Notes: generated from the letters alone by a model not told the origin. Positions 45,496 to 55,296 are shown, counted from the first letter of the stretch. The stretch: DNA of 64,000 bases from Oscillospiraceae bacterium (GCA_009782435.1 WRJA01000001.1:26374-90373); one strand, 5' to 3'. Numbers and translations are program-made.

Positions 45496-46713
45496 ATGGA
45501 TATAAAAGAAATAAGCGGCGGTATATGCGCCGCGGAAGGTTTTAAGGCCGCGGGGATACACTGCGGTATAAAAAAAGACCCCGAAAAAAAAGACTTGGCT
45601 CTCATTTTGAGCGAAAAAAAAGCTTCCTGCGCGGCCGTTTATACTTTAAATTTCGTTAAGGGCGCGCCTCTGATAGTGACAAAGGCAAATATCGCGGACG
45701 GATATGCAAAAGCGATAATCTGCAACAGCGGCAATGCAAACACATGCAACGCGGACGGCGTCAAAGTGGCTGAGGGCATGTGCGAGGATGTGGCGGCGGC
45801 GCTCGGCATATCCGCCGGCGACGTTGTTGTGGCCTCTACCGGCGTTATAGGCAAACCGCTTGACATAAACGTCATAAAATCCGGCATACCGAAGCTGATA
45901 AAATCTCTCGGCCGCGACGGCGACGGCGCGGCGGCGGCGATAATGACGACCGACATCATCAAGAAGGAACTGGCCGTCAGCTTCAAATGCGGCGGCAAGA
46001 TCTGCAAACTCGGCGGCATCGCCAAAGGCTCGGGCATGATACATCCCGACATGGCAACTTTACTTGTTTTTATAACAACGGACGCCGCAATATCGCCGAA
46101 TATGCTTCATATCGCTCTGTCCGAGGACGTGAAAACCGGTTTTAACATGATCAGCGTAGACGGGGACACCTCAACCAACGACATGGTCGTCGTCTTAGCC
46201 AACGGTATGGCCTCAAATCCCGAAATAACGGCAGACGGCGAAGATTTTGAAGTTTTCCGCGCGGCGCTCGGTAAAGTGACCTCAGAGCTTTGCAAACTGA
46301 TAGCAAAAGACGGCGAGGGCGCGACAAAGCTTATAGAGTGTTCGGTCAAGGGCGCTCTGACCGACAAAGACGCAAGGGCTGTCGCAAGAACTGTCGTTTC
46401 TTCCCCTCTCGTTAAAACCGCCGTATTCGGCGCCGACGCCAACTGGGGAAGAGTGCTCTGCGCCGCGGGTTACAGCGGTGCCGACGCGGACCCGTTTAAG
46501 ATCGATGTTGCGTTTGCTTCCGCAGCCGGGACAGTCGAGGTCTGCAAATCGGGCTTCGGGCTGCCTTTCTCGGAGGAAGACGCCAAAAAGACCCTGAGCG
46601 ATAATGAGATACGCATAGAGATCGACCTCAATTCGGGCAAGGGTTCGGCAAGGGCTTACGGCTGCGACCTGACGTACGACTACGTAAGAATCAACGGCGA
46701 TTACAGGTCATAA
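45496..46713 (+). CDS. argJ: glutamate N-acetyltransferase/amino-acid acetyltransferase
   Basis: 405 residues; recycles the acetyl group from N-acetylornithine to glutamate (and may make it from acetyl-CoA). 'KGSGMIHPDMATLLVFITTDA' contains the self-cleavage site before the nucleophilic Thr in M-A-T-L. 'NSGNANTCN', 'DGDTSTNDMV' and the end 'YDYVRINGDYRS' are diagnostic. No separate argA is present, consistent with the cyclic pathway. AAGGATAAAAAA precedes the ATG. Confidence 0.97.
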   Translation: MDIKEISGGICAAEGFKAAGIHCGIKKDPEKKDLALILSEKKASCAAVYTLNFVKGAPLIVTKANIADGYAKAIICNSGNANTCNADGVKVAEGMCEDVAAALGISAGDVVVASTGVIGKPLDINVIKSGIPKLIKSLGRDGDGAAAAIMTTDIIKKELAVSFKCGGKICKLGGIAKGSGMIHPDMATLLVFITTDAAISPNMLHIALSEDVKTGFNMISVDGDTSTNDMVVVLANGMASNPEITADGEDFEVFRAALGKVTSELCKLIAKDGEGATKLIECSVKGALTDKDARAVARTVVSSPLVKTAVFGADANWGRVLCAAGYSGADADPFKIDVAFASAAGTVEVCKSGFGLPFSEEDAKKTLSDNEIRIEIDLNSGKGSARAYGCDLTYDYVRINGDYRS

Positions 46714-46746
46714 GAAAAAAATGACTGCAAACAGGAGGAAAAACCA

Positions 46747-47610
46747 ATGACTCCGGATAACAGCCGGCGGGCGGAAGTCTTAACGCACGCTCTGCCGTAC
46801 ATAAGAAGATACCGCGATAAGACGATAGTGGTCAAATACGGCGGCAGCGCCATGGTGCGGGACGATCTGAAAAAAGCCGTAATGGGCGACATTGCACTTT
46901 TGTCCCTGATAGGGATAAAGGTCGTTCTCGTGCACGGCGGAGGCCCTGAAATTACCGAATTCATGAAAAAAATAGGCAAAGAACCCGAATTCACCGACGG
47001 GCTGCGCGTCACGGACGCCGAGACGGCGGAGATCGCACAAATGGTACTCGCCGGAAAAATCAACAAGACTCTTGTCAATCTCATCGAAAACATGGGCGGA
47101 AAAGCCATCGGTCTCTCCGGCGCGGACGGCCACCTCATCAGGGCAAAAGAACTCGATCCCCGGCTCGGTTTCGTCGGAGAGATAACCGAGATCAACACCG
47201 AGCTTATAACGGACCTTTCGGAAAAAGGATATATTCCGGTCATCTCAAGCATAGGTTACGATAAAGCCGGCAACGTCTACAATATAAACGCTGACGCCGC
47301 CGCCGCCGCTATCGCCGGCGCGCTTAAAGCCGAGAGCCTCATCTCCATGACGGACACCGCCGGCATACTTCGAGACAAAAACGACCCGGCTTCGCTGATC
47401 CCCGAGATCTGCGTCAGCGACGCGCCGCGGCTTATCGGAGACGGCATAATAACGGGGGGCATGATCCCAAAGATCAATTGCTGCACTGAGGCTATACGAC
47501 GAGGAGTGAAAAAAGTATTCGTCATCGACGGCCGGATACCGCACTCAATAATAATAGAGACCCTCACGGACGAGGGCATAGGCACAATGTTCACGGGAAG
47601 CGAGATTTGA
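46747..47610 (+). CDS. argB: acetylglutamate kinase
   Basis: 287 residues of the amino-acid kinase family: 'VVKYGGSAM', 'VLVHGGGPEI', 'GLSGADGHLIRAK', 'NINADAAAAAIAGALKAESLI' and 'IITGGMIPKINCCTEAIRRGV'. It phosphorylates N-acetylglutamate and is often the arginine feedback point. Has AGGAGG nine bases upstream. Confidence 0.97.
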   Translation: MTPDNSRRAEVLTHALPYIRRYRDKTIVVKYGGSAMVRDDLKKAVMGDIALLSLIGIKVVLVHGGGPEITEFMKKIGKEPEFTDGLRVTDAETAEIAQMVLAGKINKTLVNLIENMGGKAIGLSGADGHLIRAKELDPRLGFVGEITEINTELITDLSEKGYIPVISSIGYDKAGNVYNINADAAAAAIAGALKAESLISMTDTAGILRDKNDPASLIPEICVSDAPRLIGDGIITGGMIPKINCCTEAIRRGVKKVFVIDGRIPHSIIIETLTDEGIGTMFTGSEI

Positions 47611-47660
47611 ACAAACTCAGATCCCGGTGACACGAACTGTATGAAAGGAACTGATATTCT

Positions 47661-48827
47661 ATGGATACGAAAAAACTGACCTTCGAGTTTACGGCACACA
47701 CATACGATCGTTTCCCGGTTGAGATCGTCGGCGGCAGCGGCTGTCATTTGACCGACGAAACGGGAAAAACATATATCGACCTCGGAAGCGGCATCGCTGT
47801 CAACAGCCTCGGCATGGCCTTCAAAGAGTGGCAGGACGCGGTCATCGGGCAGATACTCCGCTTTCAGCACTGCTCAAACCTGTATTACTCCGCGCCGTGC
47901 GCGAAACTCGCGGAAATGCTTTGCGCGCGCACCGGATATAAAAAAGTGTTTTTCGCTAACTCAGGCGCGGAGGCCAACGAATGCGCGATAAAAGCGGCCC
48001 GCCGCTTCTCCTTTTTAAAGCACAACGACGAAAATCACGGGACGGTGATCACACTCAAAAACGGTTTCCACGGAAGAACGATCACCACCCTGTCCGCCAC
48101 CGGCCAGGATTCTCTGAAAACCGGTTTCGGCCCGCTCACGCCCGGTTTTGTCCACGCCGACCCCGAAGACGCCAGTTCAGTGCGGCGTTTTGCGGAAAAG
48201 GGAGACTGCGCGGCTGTCATGATCGAACTTATACAAGGCGAGGGCGGCGTCAACGTTCTGACGCCCGGTTTTGTGGCCGAGATCGTCAGTATCGCGAAAG
48301 AATTCGACCTTTTGGTGATCGCGGACGAAATCCAAACCGGAAACGGACGGACCGGAAAACTGTTCTCATACATGCATTACGGCTTTGTGCCGGATATTGT
48401 CACAACGGCGAAAGGGCTCGCCGGCGGATTGCCGCTCGGCGCCGTCCTTTTGGGAGAAAAGGTCAAGGACGTTTTTTCGCCCGGGACCCACGGTTCGACC
48501 TTCGGCGGCAACCCCATAGCCTGCGCGGGAGCGATAAGCGTCCTGTCCGCCTTAACGGACGAGCTTTTGGCGGGGGTAACAAAAAGGCAAAAACTGATAG
48601 TCGACGCCCTGAGCGACGCGCCCGGAGTTTCGGAAATCTCAGGCATGGGACTCATGCTCGGCATATCATGTGCAAGGCCGGCAAAAGAGATAATCGCGCA
48701 ATGCATCGAAAACGGAGTTCTCGTTTTGTCCGCCAAAGAGAAAGTAAGGCTGCTGCCGCCGCTGAACATCCCCATTGACGATCTGATGAAAGCCGTTAAC
48801 GTATTAAAGGAGGCGCTTGCCGGATGA
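47661..48827 (+). CDS. argD: acetylornithine aminotransferase
   Basis: 388 residues, class III PLP aminotransferase. 'FANSGAEANECAIKAAR', 'NGFHGRTITTLSATGQ', 'VIADEIQTGNGRTGKLF' and the PLP Lys in 'VTTAKGLAGGLPLGAVL' are present. Converts N-acetylglutamate semialdehyde to N-acetylornithine. Its stop overlaps the argF start (ATGA). Confidence 0.96.
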   Translation: MDTKKLTFEFTAHTYDRFPVEIVGGSGCHLTDETGKTYIDLGSGIAVNSLGMAFKEWQDAVIGQILRFQHCSNLYYSAPCAKLAEMLCARTGYKKVFFANSGAEANECAIKAARRFSFLKHNDENHGTVITLKNGFHGRTITTLSATGQDSLKTGFGPLTPGFVHADPEDASSVRRFAEKGDCAAVMIELIQGEGGVNVLTPGFVAEIVSIAKEFDLLVIADEIQTGNGRTGKLFSYMHYGFVPDIVTTAKGLAGGLPLGAVLLGEKVKDVFSPGTHGSTFGGNPIACAGAISVLSALTDELLAGVTKRQKLIVDALSDAPGVSEISGMGLMLGISCARPAKEIIAQCIENGVLVLSAKEKVRLLPPLNIPIDDLMKAVNVLKEALAG

Positions 48828-49732
48828 AACATTTGCTGAAACTCTTCGACTTGACTGAAAAAGAAATCAACGACATCCTGAATCTTGCCGACCAACTCAA
48901 ATACGAAAGAAAGCACGGTCTCTCGCACCGGCTCCTTGAAGGCAAAATGTTAGGTATGATCTTCCGAAAATCATCAACTCGCACACGGGTCTCTTTTGAG
49001 GCCGGAATGTATCAGTTGGGCGGCGGCTCACTGTTTTTGAGCGCCTCTGACCTTCAGATAGGGCGAGGCGAGCCGGTGCAGGACACTGCCCGCGTCTTGT
49101 CCAGATATCTCGACGGCATCATGATCAGGACCTTTGCTCAAGAAGAGGTCGAAGCCCTGGCCGAATACGGCTCTATCCCGGTCATAAACGGTCTCACAGA
49201 TTACGCGCATCCCTGTCAGGTCCTCGCAGACCTAATGACGATTCGCGAATACAAGGGAACGACAAAAGGGAAAAAACTCTGCTATATAGGCGACGGCAAT
49301 AACATGGCAAATTCACTGATCGTCGGCGGGATAAAAACCGGAATGTCTGTCGCGGTAGGCTGTCCGAACGGATATGAGCCTGACGCGATAGTGACGGATT
49401 GGGCAAAATCAAAAGGGGATTTTCTTTGTACTCAGGATATCTTTGAAGCCGCAAAAGACGCCGACGCGGTATACACGGACGTTTGGGCCTCCATGGGCAT
49501 GGAGGAGGAGATCATCCGCCGGAAAAATGACTTTTCGGAATACAAGGTCACGTCTAAACTCATGTCCGTCGCGAAAAACGACGCTGTCGTCCTGCATTGC
49601 CTGCCGGCCCACCGCGAGGAAGAGATCACAACGGAAATATTCGAGCAGCACGCCGACGAGATATTCGAGGAAGCCGAAAACAGACTGCACGCTCAAAAAG
49701 CGGTACTTGTAAAGCTGCTCGGCGGCCGATGA
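48824..49732 (+). CDS. argF: ornithine carbamoyltransferase
   Basis: 302 residues. Carbamoyl-phosphate site 'RKSSTRTRVSFEAGM', 'HPCQVLADLMT', the ornithine loop 'DVWASMGMEEE' and 'LHCLPAHREEEIT' are complete. Makes citrulline; argG/argH are not in the window. Last gene of the operon, with AAGGAGG inside argD's 3' end. Confidence 0.97.
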   Translation: MKHLLKLFDLTEKEINDILNLADQLKYERKHGLSHRLLEGKMLGMIFRKSSTRTRVSFEAGMYQLGGGSLFLSASDLQIGRGEPVQDTARVLSRYLDGIMIRTFAQEEVEALAEYGSIPVINGLTDYAHPCQVLADLMTIREYKGTTKGKKLCYIGDGNNMANSLIVGGIKTGMSVAVGCPNGYEPDAIVTDWAKSKGDFLCTQDIFEAAKDADAVYTDVWASMGMEEEIIRRKNDFSEYKVTSKLMSVAKNDAVVLHCLPAHREEEITTEIFEQHADEIFEEAENRLHAQKAVLVKLLGGR

Positions 49733-49793
49733 CCCCGGGAAATGCTTTTTTACCCGGTGAAAAGAACCGCTATGAGCAATACAGCTGCGCCGG

Positions 49794-50384
49794 TCACGCC
49801 GGTTTGACGCCGGTTTTCTTCATCGCCGTGAACCTAAACCCTAAACAGGCTCCGCACACTCCGCCCAAGATATGCGTTACCCGAGAAATATCGTCGACTT
49901 TTGTCAGAGCGTCCGCGACTTCTTTTCCCAAATAGAAAACAAACACAAAAATCAAAGTCAAGGGTATCGCCCCGCCGCGCGCGCCGGCAAGCGAAGACAT
50001 CGTTATCATCATAAAAACTATTCCCGAGGCGCCGAGAAGCCCCGTGTGCGGAAAAAACACCCACTGTACGACTCCGGATGCAAAGGCGGTTATTACGATA
50101 GCCGCCGCTAAAGATCTGCTTCCGTATTTCTCCTCAAGGGGCGGCCCGATAACAAGCATAAGCAGCATGTTTGCCATATAGTGCTCATAGCCCGAATGTC
50201 CCAGCGCGTGCAGGAAAAAGCGCGGATATGTCAAAGGGTCGGCCAAAGACGACCGGTAAACGCAAAACAGTTTTATCGTCGACGCTCCGCCGGTCATCTC
50301 TCCCGAAACAAGCGCTGCGAAAGAAATAAGCGCGAAAGTCAAAACCACGGGCGAATTGTATTGAATCCTTTTTAATAATTTCAT
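49794..50384 (-). CDS. rhomboid family intramembrane serine protease
   Basis: 196 residues, six TM helices. The catalytic Ser is in 'LLGASGIVFMM' (GASG motif, TM4), the His in 'VTHILGGVCGACLGF' (TM6), and the oxyanion-side HxxxN motif is 'HYMANMLLML' (TM2). The Ser-His dyad is complete, so it should be an active membrane protease. Substrate unknown; transcribed alone, convergent with argF. Confidence 0.92.
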   Translation of the reverse strand: MKLLKRIQYNSPVVLTFALISFAALVSGEMTGGASTIKLFCVYRSSLADPLTYPRFFLHALGHSGYEHYMANMLLMLVIGPPLEEKYGSRSLAAAIVITAFASGVVQWVFFPHTGLLGASGIVFMMITMSSLAGARGGAIPLTLIFVFVFYLGKEVADALTKVDDISRVTHILGGVCGACLGFRFTAMKKTGVKPA

Positions 50385-50442
50385 AAAACGTCTCCGATCC
50401 CTTTTTCAAATCATTATACACGTTAAGAAACAATTTAAACAC

Positions 50443-50471
50443 TTGTTTTTTCCCGGGAGCGGACTTATAAT
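50443..50471 (+). promoter_or_regulatory. promoter of V-ATPase operon 2
   Basis: TTGTTT (50443-50448), 17 bp, TATAAT (50466-50471); start about 50478, 39 bp before the first gene. Confidence 0.7.
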
Positions 50472-50516
50472 ATTTTTGCCCCGGCAGCATAAAAAGCGAA
50501 AGGACCGATCATTATT

Positions 50517-50855
50517 ATGACGCCGATCGAGATCCTGCACGAGATCGTAACGACCGAACATAACGCGAGACAGCTCTATGAGAGCGCCGTTAAAAACAGA
50601 AATTATTTCAAGGAATATATGAATGAAAAAACGGCCGCCATCAGACACGAGCGCTTTGAAGAAGCTTACAGGCGAACGGAGGAGTTCGACAGGAGCGAAA
50701 CCGGGGCTGCGGACGAGGAAATCAGGCAAATCGACGATCAATTCAATGTCAACCTGAAAAAATACAAAGACTACTTTGAAGCAAACAAAGAAAAAACGGC
50801 GAAAAAGATGTTTGACATGATAACCGCGCAGGACCCCGGAGAGGAAAATGTTTAG
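50517..50855 (+). CDS. small coiled-coil protein, probable peripheral-stalk subunit (operon 2)
   Basis: 112 residues, all helical, charged coiled coil ('IRQIDDQFNVNLKKYKDYFEANKEKTAKKMF'). It has no clear sequence identity to the operon 1 stalk protein, but occupies the same first position, and every other subunit of a complete ATPase follows. I infer the H/G-type partner of subunit E. Stop overlaps the next start by 8 bp. Confidence 0.75.
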   Translation: MTPIEILHEIVTTEHNARQLYESAVKNRNYFKEYMNEKTAAIRHERFEEAYRRTEEFDRSETGAADEEIRQIDDQFNVNLKKYKDYFEANKEKTAKKMFDMITAQDPGEENV

Positions 50856-51870
50856 GCCGGTCACCGGTTACGGCTGCGTCGCGACAAAGGTCAAGGCCAT
50901 GTACGGCAAAAGGCTGTCCGGCGAGGAATGGGACCGGATAAAAAACTCCGAAAGTGCAGCGGACGTCACAGCCGTGCTTAAAAACTCTTTGGGATGGAAG
51001 CATGCGGGAGATATGCTCCCCGAAGGCTGCGACAACACAAAACAGCTGATATCAGCCATCAGAGTATGCATACGAACAGACCGTGAAACACTTTACAAAT
51101 ACGCTTCGGAGGCCGACAGGCGCTATGTTGATTTTTGCGTGAAAGAGGACGAGTATAAGCACATACTCGGTTCCCTGCGCAGGCTCATATCGGGCAGCGA
51201 CGCCGGTTTGAGGCGTCCGCCTGACATGACGCTCCGAAAAAGCCGTATAAACTTCCCGGCTCTCGAGAACGCCAAAAACCGCTCCGAATTGATAAACGCC
51301 GTTTCCGGAAGCATGTATCACGATATTTTAAGCGCGGCGCCGGTCACCGCGGGATCCGATCTTCCGGATTACGCCGCTGTTTCCGCCCTTCTCGAAAACG
51401 CATACCGTTCGGCTCATTACAAATATCTCACAAGAAAATACAAAGGTACGGCGAAGCATCTGCTGACGGAAAGAGTCCGCATCGAGGCCGACATGGTCAA
51501 CATCCTCATACTCATTCGGATATTGAGATATTTCCCGAAATCGATCACCGCCGCGGACGAAATACTTATCCCGCTCGGCCGTTTCCTCAGTAAAAAGCTC
51601 ATAGCGGAAATATCGGCGGCGGCGTCCGAACAAGAAGCCGTTGACATATTAAAAACCACCCGGTGGAGATCCGTTTTTGACGATTATCATCCCGCCGATC
51701 TTGATCGTTTGTTTGACGGCGCGATCAACGCTCTCAACAAAAAACTGCTTCGATCTTCTGAACCGAATTTCGCCGCGGTCGCGGCTTATATCGGTTTAAA
51801 AGAGGCCGACGGAGAGCGGCTTATCAGGGCTATAACAGCCCTCGGCTACGGGTTGAGACCCAACATATGA
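50848..51870 (+). CDS. V/A-type ATPase subunit C-like (operon 2)
   Basis: 340 residues, all-helical. 'YGCVATKVKAMYGKRLSGEEWDRI' and repeated helical hairpins (e.g. 'NAYRSAHYKYLTRKYKG') fit the C/d socket subunit, and the position between stalk protein and subunit I supports it. Diverged strongly from the operon 1 copy (e.g. no 'AENVRMI'-type end). Confidence 0.8.
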   Translation: MFRPVTGYGCVATKVKAMYGKRLSGEEWDRIKNSESAADVTAVLKNSLGWKHAGDMLPEGCDNTKQLISAIRVCIRTDRETLYKYASEADRRYVDFCVKEDEYKHILGSLRRLISGSDAGLRRPPDMTLRKSRINFPALENAKNRSELINAVSGSMYHDILSAAPVTAGSDLPDYAAVSALLENAYRSAHYKYLTRKYKGTAKHLLTERVRIEADMVNILILIRILRYFPKSITAADEILIPLGRFLSKKLIAEISAAASEQEAVDILKTTRWRSVFDDYHPADLDRLFDGAINALNKKLLRSSEPNFAAVAAYIGLKEADGERLIRAITALGYGLRPNI

Positions 51871-51906
51871 CCCCCGGTGCAATAACAAAAAACGAGGCGA
51901 CGCAGC

Positions 51907-53823
51907 ATGGCTAAAGAAAAACTTACAATGGTCACTCTTTCGGGCCCTGTCGTATTGGTCGACACCGCTCTGCAGAGATTTGTGCAAAATCGCGAATTTC
52001 ATCTTGTCAACGCCGCCGAAGCCATGCGGGCGATAAAAAAACTCTTCCCTTTTAAAACGCCCAATCCGTACTCGGTGCCCTTGAAGAAAGCTTATGACTC
52101 GATGGAAATATTTAAGACCGCTCCCGAATACCGCGATTTTACCGCGCGGGACTTCACCGCCAGAAGCACAACTGAGTATTTTGACGACCTGTACGACATA
52201 ATTTGCGGTCTTCACGAAGAGTTGGACATGCTGAACGACCGCATCAAAGAAAACGAAATCACCCGCGCGCAGCTCAATCAGCTGCACGGTATAGACGAAC
52301 GCTTGGCCGACCTCGTTGACATGACCTATGTGGAATTCCGTTTCGGCAGGGTACTTGCAGTTAACTACGAAGATCTGTACGAAAGCGCCGACACAAGAAG
52401 CGACGCGTACTTGATACGCACCGGCGAAGATGAGTCTTGGGTATACGGGATATATTTCGCATTGCCGGGAAATGTGGACCAAGTCGACGCGATCTTCGGC
52501 ACAAGCGGCTTTGAGCGTATCCACCTTTCGGAAAGGATCGACCCGACCGTCACTCCGGATGAAATGCTCATGCAGATCGAAACCGAAACAAACGAGGCCC
52601 GGGAAAAATGCAAAGAAATAGAACTGACTATCCGAAAAATAAAAAACACTGATTCCGACGAACTGTTCGCGCGTTATTCGCATTTGAGGTTTTTAAACGA
52701 ATCGTTTGAACTGCGTTCATACGCTGGACACAGAAACGAAAAGTTTTTTATCGTCGGCTGGGTTCCCGACCGCAGCGCGAAAGACTATGCGGATGAATGC
52801 TCAAAGATTCCCGAATTCGGCTGCGTACTTACCAAACCTAAAAAAAAAGCCCATTTCAATCCCCCGGTAAAATCAGATAAAGGCTTGATATCAAACACAT
52901 TTACACCTTTCCTGAAAATGTACGGGATGCCTTCGTATTATGAGATCGACCCCACCCTTTTCATGGCGATAACCTATATAGTCATATTCGGCGTAATGTT
53001 CGGAGACGTCGGGCAAGGCATTATTTTAAGCCTTGCCGGGTTTTTATTGTGGACAAAAAAACGAATGTGGCTCGGAAAAATCATCGTTTGCGTCGGCATT
53101 TCTTCCGCGGTTTTCGGTTTTGTATACGGCAGCGTTTTCGGTTTCGAGCATATACTGCCCGGATTTAAAGTTTTGGAAAACGGAAACGCCGTTTTGATAC
53201 TTATCGCTTCGGCAGCCGCCGGTTTTATTCTGATTTTGATCTGCATGATCATGAATATGATAAACGGCATTATTCAAAACGATATAAAAAAGCTGCTGTT
53301 TTCCTCCAACGGTCTCGCGGGCTTTGTTTTATACGGCGGAGTTTTTGCCGGCGCGGCTTTTTCGTTTGCGCTGAAAACAAATGTCTTCACTTTACCGTAC
53401 ATATGCCTTGTCATAATACTGCCGACACTGATCATCCTCTTTGCCGATCCTCTCGAAAAGCTCGCGGAAAAGAAAAAGCGCCCTTTCTCCGTTAAGATCG
53501 GTTCTTTTCTTGTCGAAGGATTTTTCGAGCTGTTTGAAACGGCTCTCGCTTATATCTCCAACACCGTATCGTTTTTGCGTATCGGCGCTTTTGCGATAAG
53601 CCACGCCGGCATGATGAGCGTCGTTTTTATGCTCAGCGGCAACGGCTCAAACATTATCGGTTTGATCATCGGCAACGCCATTGTTATGGGTATCGAAGCC
53701 GTATTGGTTTGCATACAGGTAATGCGTCTTGAATTCTATGAATTGTTCGGACGTTTTTACGGCAGCGGCGGAGAGAGTTTTTCTCCCAACATAATAGACT
53801 ATGAAATGATCCCGAAAAACTAA
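51907..53823 (+). CDS. V/A-type ATPase subunit I (operon 2)
   Basis: 638 residues. Cytoplasmic N-terminal half with coiled coils; membrane half from about 340 starting 'DPTLFMAITYIVIFGVMFGDVGQGIILSLAG'. Channel segment 'NTVSFLRIGAFAISHAGMMSV' has the essential Arg in 'SFLRIGA', and the end is 'VMRLEFYELFGRFYGSGGESFSP'. The channel motif differs from operon 1 (YSRLMAL), as expected for rings of different type. Confidence 0.93.
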   Translation: MAKEKLTMVTLSGPVVLVDTALQRFVQNREFHLVNAAEAMRAIKKLFPFKTPNPYSVPLKKAYDSMEIFKTAPEYRDFTARDFTARSTTEYFDDLYDIICGLHEELDMLNDRIKENEITRAQLNQLHGIDERLADLVDMTYVEFRFGRVLAVNYEDLYESADTRSDAYLIRTGEDESWVYGIYFALPGNVDQVDAIFGTSGFERIHLSERIDPTVTPDEMLMQIETETNEAREKCKEIELTIRKIKNTDSDELFARYSHLRFLNESFELRSYAGHRNEKFFIVGWVPDRSAKDYADECSKIPEFGCVLTKPKKKAHFNPPVKSDKGLISNTFTPFLKMYGMPSYYEIDPTLFMAITYIVIFGVMFGDVGQGIILSLAGFLLWTKKRMWLGKIIVCVGISSAVFGFVYGSVFGFEHILPGFKVLENGNAVLILIASAAAGFILILICMIMNMINGIIQNDIKKLLFSSNGLAGFVLYGGVFAGAAFSFALKTNVFTLPYICLVIILPTLIILFADPLEKLAEKKKRPFSVKIGSFLVEGFFELFETALAYISNTVSFLRIGAFAISHAGMMSVVFMLSGNGSNIIGLIIGNAIVMGIEAVLVCIQVMRLEFYELFGRFYGSGGESFSPNIIDYEMIPKN

Positions 53824-53890
53824 ACCGGCCGCGCCCTTCACGGCGGGAAATATGAGCTTTTCCTTATTTTAAATACCGGAGGTCCGAGTC

Positions 53891-54337
53891 ATGAATATTC
53901 TTTTCGCAGCTTTCCTTTTGCTCTTTGCGGTCGCCCTTCCTTTGTATTTTATTTACCGACGGGCAAAAGGCGGGAAAAGAGGAAAAGCGCCTCTTTTGAT
54001 AAACCTCTTTTCGTTTTTCGGTGTGATCGCGTTCGCGTCGGTGTATCTGTTCGCCAGATCCGCCTTGGCCGCAGGCCCCTCCGTCTCCTCAGGCCCGGCA
54101 AGCTCCGCCGCCCTCGCTGACGGGCTGCAAAACGGGCTGACTTATATTGCCGCCGCGCTTGCCGTCGGGCTGTCCGGCATCGGCGGGGGGGTAGCCGTCG
54201 CCTCTTCCGCCTCAGCCGCCTTGGGCGCCCTCTCCGAGAACGACGGAATCCTCGGGAAGGCCCTGATATTCGTCGGCATGGCCGAGGGCGTGGCTCTGTA
54301 CGGGCTTCTTATAGCCTTTATGATACTGATGGGCTGA
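53891..54337 (+). CDS. V/A-type ATPase ring subunit K, single-hairpin H+-type (operon 2)
   Basis: 148 residues with two N-terminal TM segments (about 4-21 and 37-60), a Ser/Pro/Ala linker, then one c-type hairpin: 'GLSGIGGGVAVASSASAALGALSE' and 'ALIFVGMAEGVALYGLLIAFMIL'. The ion Glu is present (MAEG). The positions that hold Gln and Ser/Thr in Na+ c-rings are Gly here (GIGGG, AEGV), so I predict H+ coupling. Different architecture from the four-helix operon 1 ring subunit. Confidence 0.9.
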   Translation: MNILFAAFLLLFAVALPLYFIYRRAKGGKRGKAPLLINLFSFFGVIAFASVYLFARSALAAGPSVSSGPASSAALADGLQNGLTYIAAALAVGLSGIGGGVAVASSASAALGALSENDGILGKALIFVGMAEGVALYGLLIAFMILMG

Positions 54338-54341
54338 ATCT

Positions 54342-54650
54342 ATGCGTTATTATTTGATCAGCGACGACGACGACGCTTTAACGGGCATGCGGCTTGCCGG
54401 TATTGAAGGCAAAAAAGCGCAAAGCCGAAATGAAGTTGAAGAATGCATCGAAAGAGTCGTCGCGGATGACAGTATCGCCGTAATGCTCATTACCGAAAAA
54501 TGCGCCCGCATGGCTCCTTCGCGGATCAAATCGATCAAACTCTCCGCACACCGCCCGCTCGTTGTAACGATACCGACCGGCACTGACACGGGCGACGGCG
54601 CCGAGTCTGTGACTGACGCCATACGAAACGCCATCGGCATTAAAATATGA
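54342..54650 (+). CDS. V/A-type ATPase subunit F (operon 2)
   Basis: 102 residues, small alpha/beta subunit ('YYLISDDDDALTGMRLAGIEG', 'IAVMLITEKCARMAPSRI'). Directly after subunit K. Confidence 0.85.
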   Translation: MRYYLISDDDDALTGMRLAGIEGKKAQSRNEVEECIERVVADDSIAVMLITEKCARMAPSRIKSIKLSAHRPLVVTIPTGTDTGDGAESVTDAIRNAIGIKI

Positions 54651-54667
54651 TCCGGAGCTGATATACC

Positions 54668-55264
54668 GTGACCGACAGGGAAAAACTTGATATTTTCAAT
54701 AAAACCGTCTTAAACGAAGCCATGGCCGACTCAAAAAGAATCACCGAGCAGTTTGAGAAAGCTGTCGAGACCGCGACAAAACAAGCCGAAGACGCCATTG
54801 ACCTTGAGGTACAAAAATACGAGGTCGCCAAGAGGGCTGAAATAACGGCGCGCGAAAGGCGCAGGATACGCTCCGAAAAAAACGACCGCCATCACAAACT
54901 GCTCGAATTTCGTGAGGACTGCGCGGGCGAGACATATAAGACGGTAACGGAATATATCGACGAATTCATAAAAACCGATAAATATCCGGACTATCTTGTC
55001 CGCATACTGACCGGCGCCGCGAAGCGGCTCCCGGACAATACGCCGGCTGAAATATATCTGCGTCCCGAGGACATGCATCTTTCGGGCTACCTGATCGATA
55101 AAGTCCCCGGAATAAGCATGAGTTTTAACAAGGGAACTTTCAGCTTGGGAGGCATGTGGCTTTCGGCTCCGCAGCTCAAACTCAGGATCGACATGAGTTT
55201 TGACTCCGCCATGTCCGATATCATAGGGCATTTCTCGGAATTGTCGGGCATGATACCCGAATGA
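54668..55264 (+). CDS. V/A-type ATPase subunit E-like (operon 2)
   Basis: 198 residues: N-terminal coiled coil ('SKRITEQFEKAVETATKQAEDAIDLEVQKYEVAKR') and C-terminal globular part. Position before subunit A and architecture support subunit E. Probably starts with GTG in the natural reading 'ccGTGACC'. Confidence 0.85.
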   Translation: MTDREKLDIFNKTVLNEAMADSKRITEQFEKAVETATKQAEDAIDLEVQKYEVAKRAEITARERRRIRSEKNDRHHKLLEFREDCAGETYKTVTEYIDEFIKTDKYPDYLVRILTGAAKRLPDNTPAEIYLRPEDMHLSGYLIDKVPGISMSFNKGTFSLGGMWLSAPQLKLRIDMSFDSAMSDIIGHFSELSGMIPE

Positions 55265-55296
55265 CAACTCCCGCAGCATAAAAGAGGTTACGCCAA

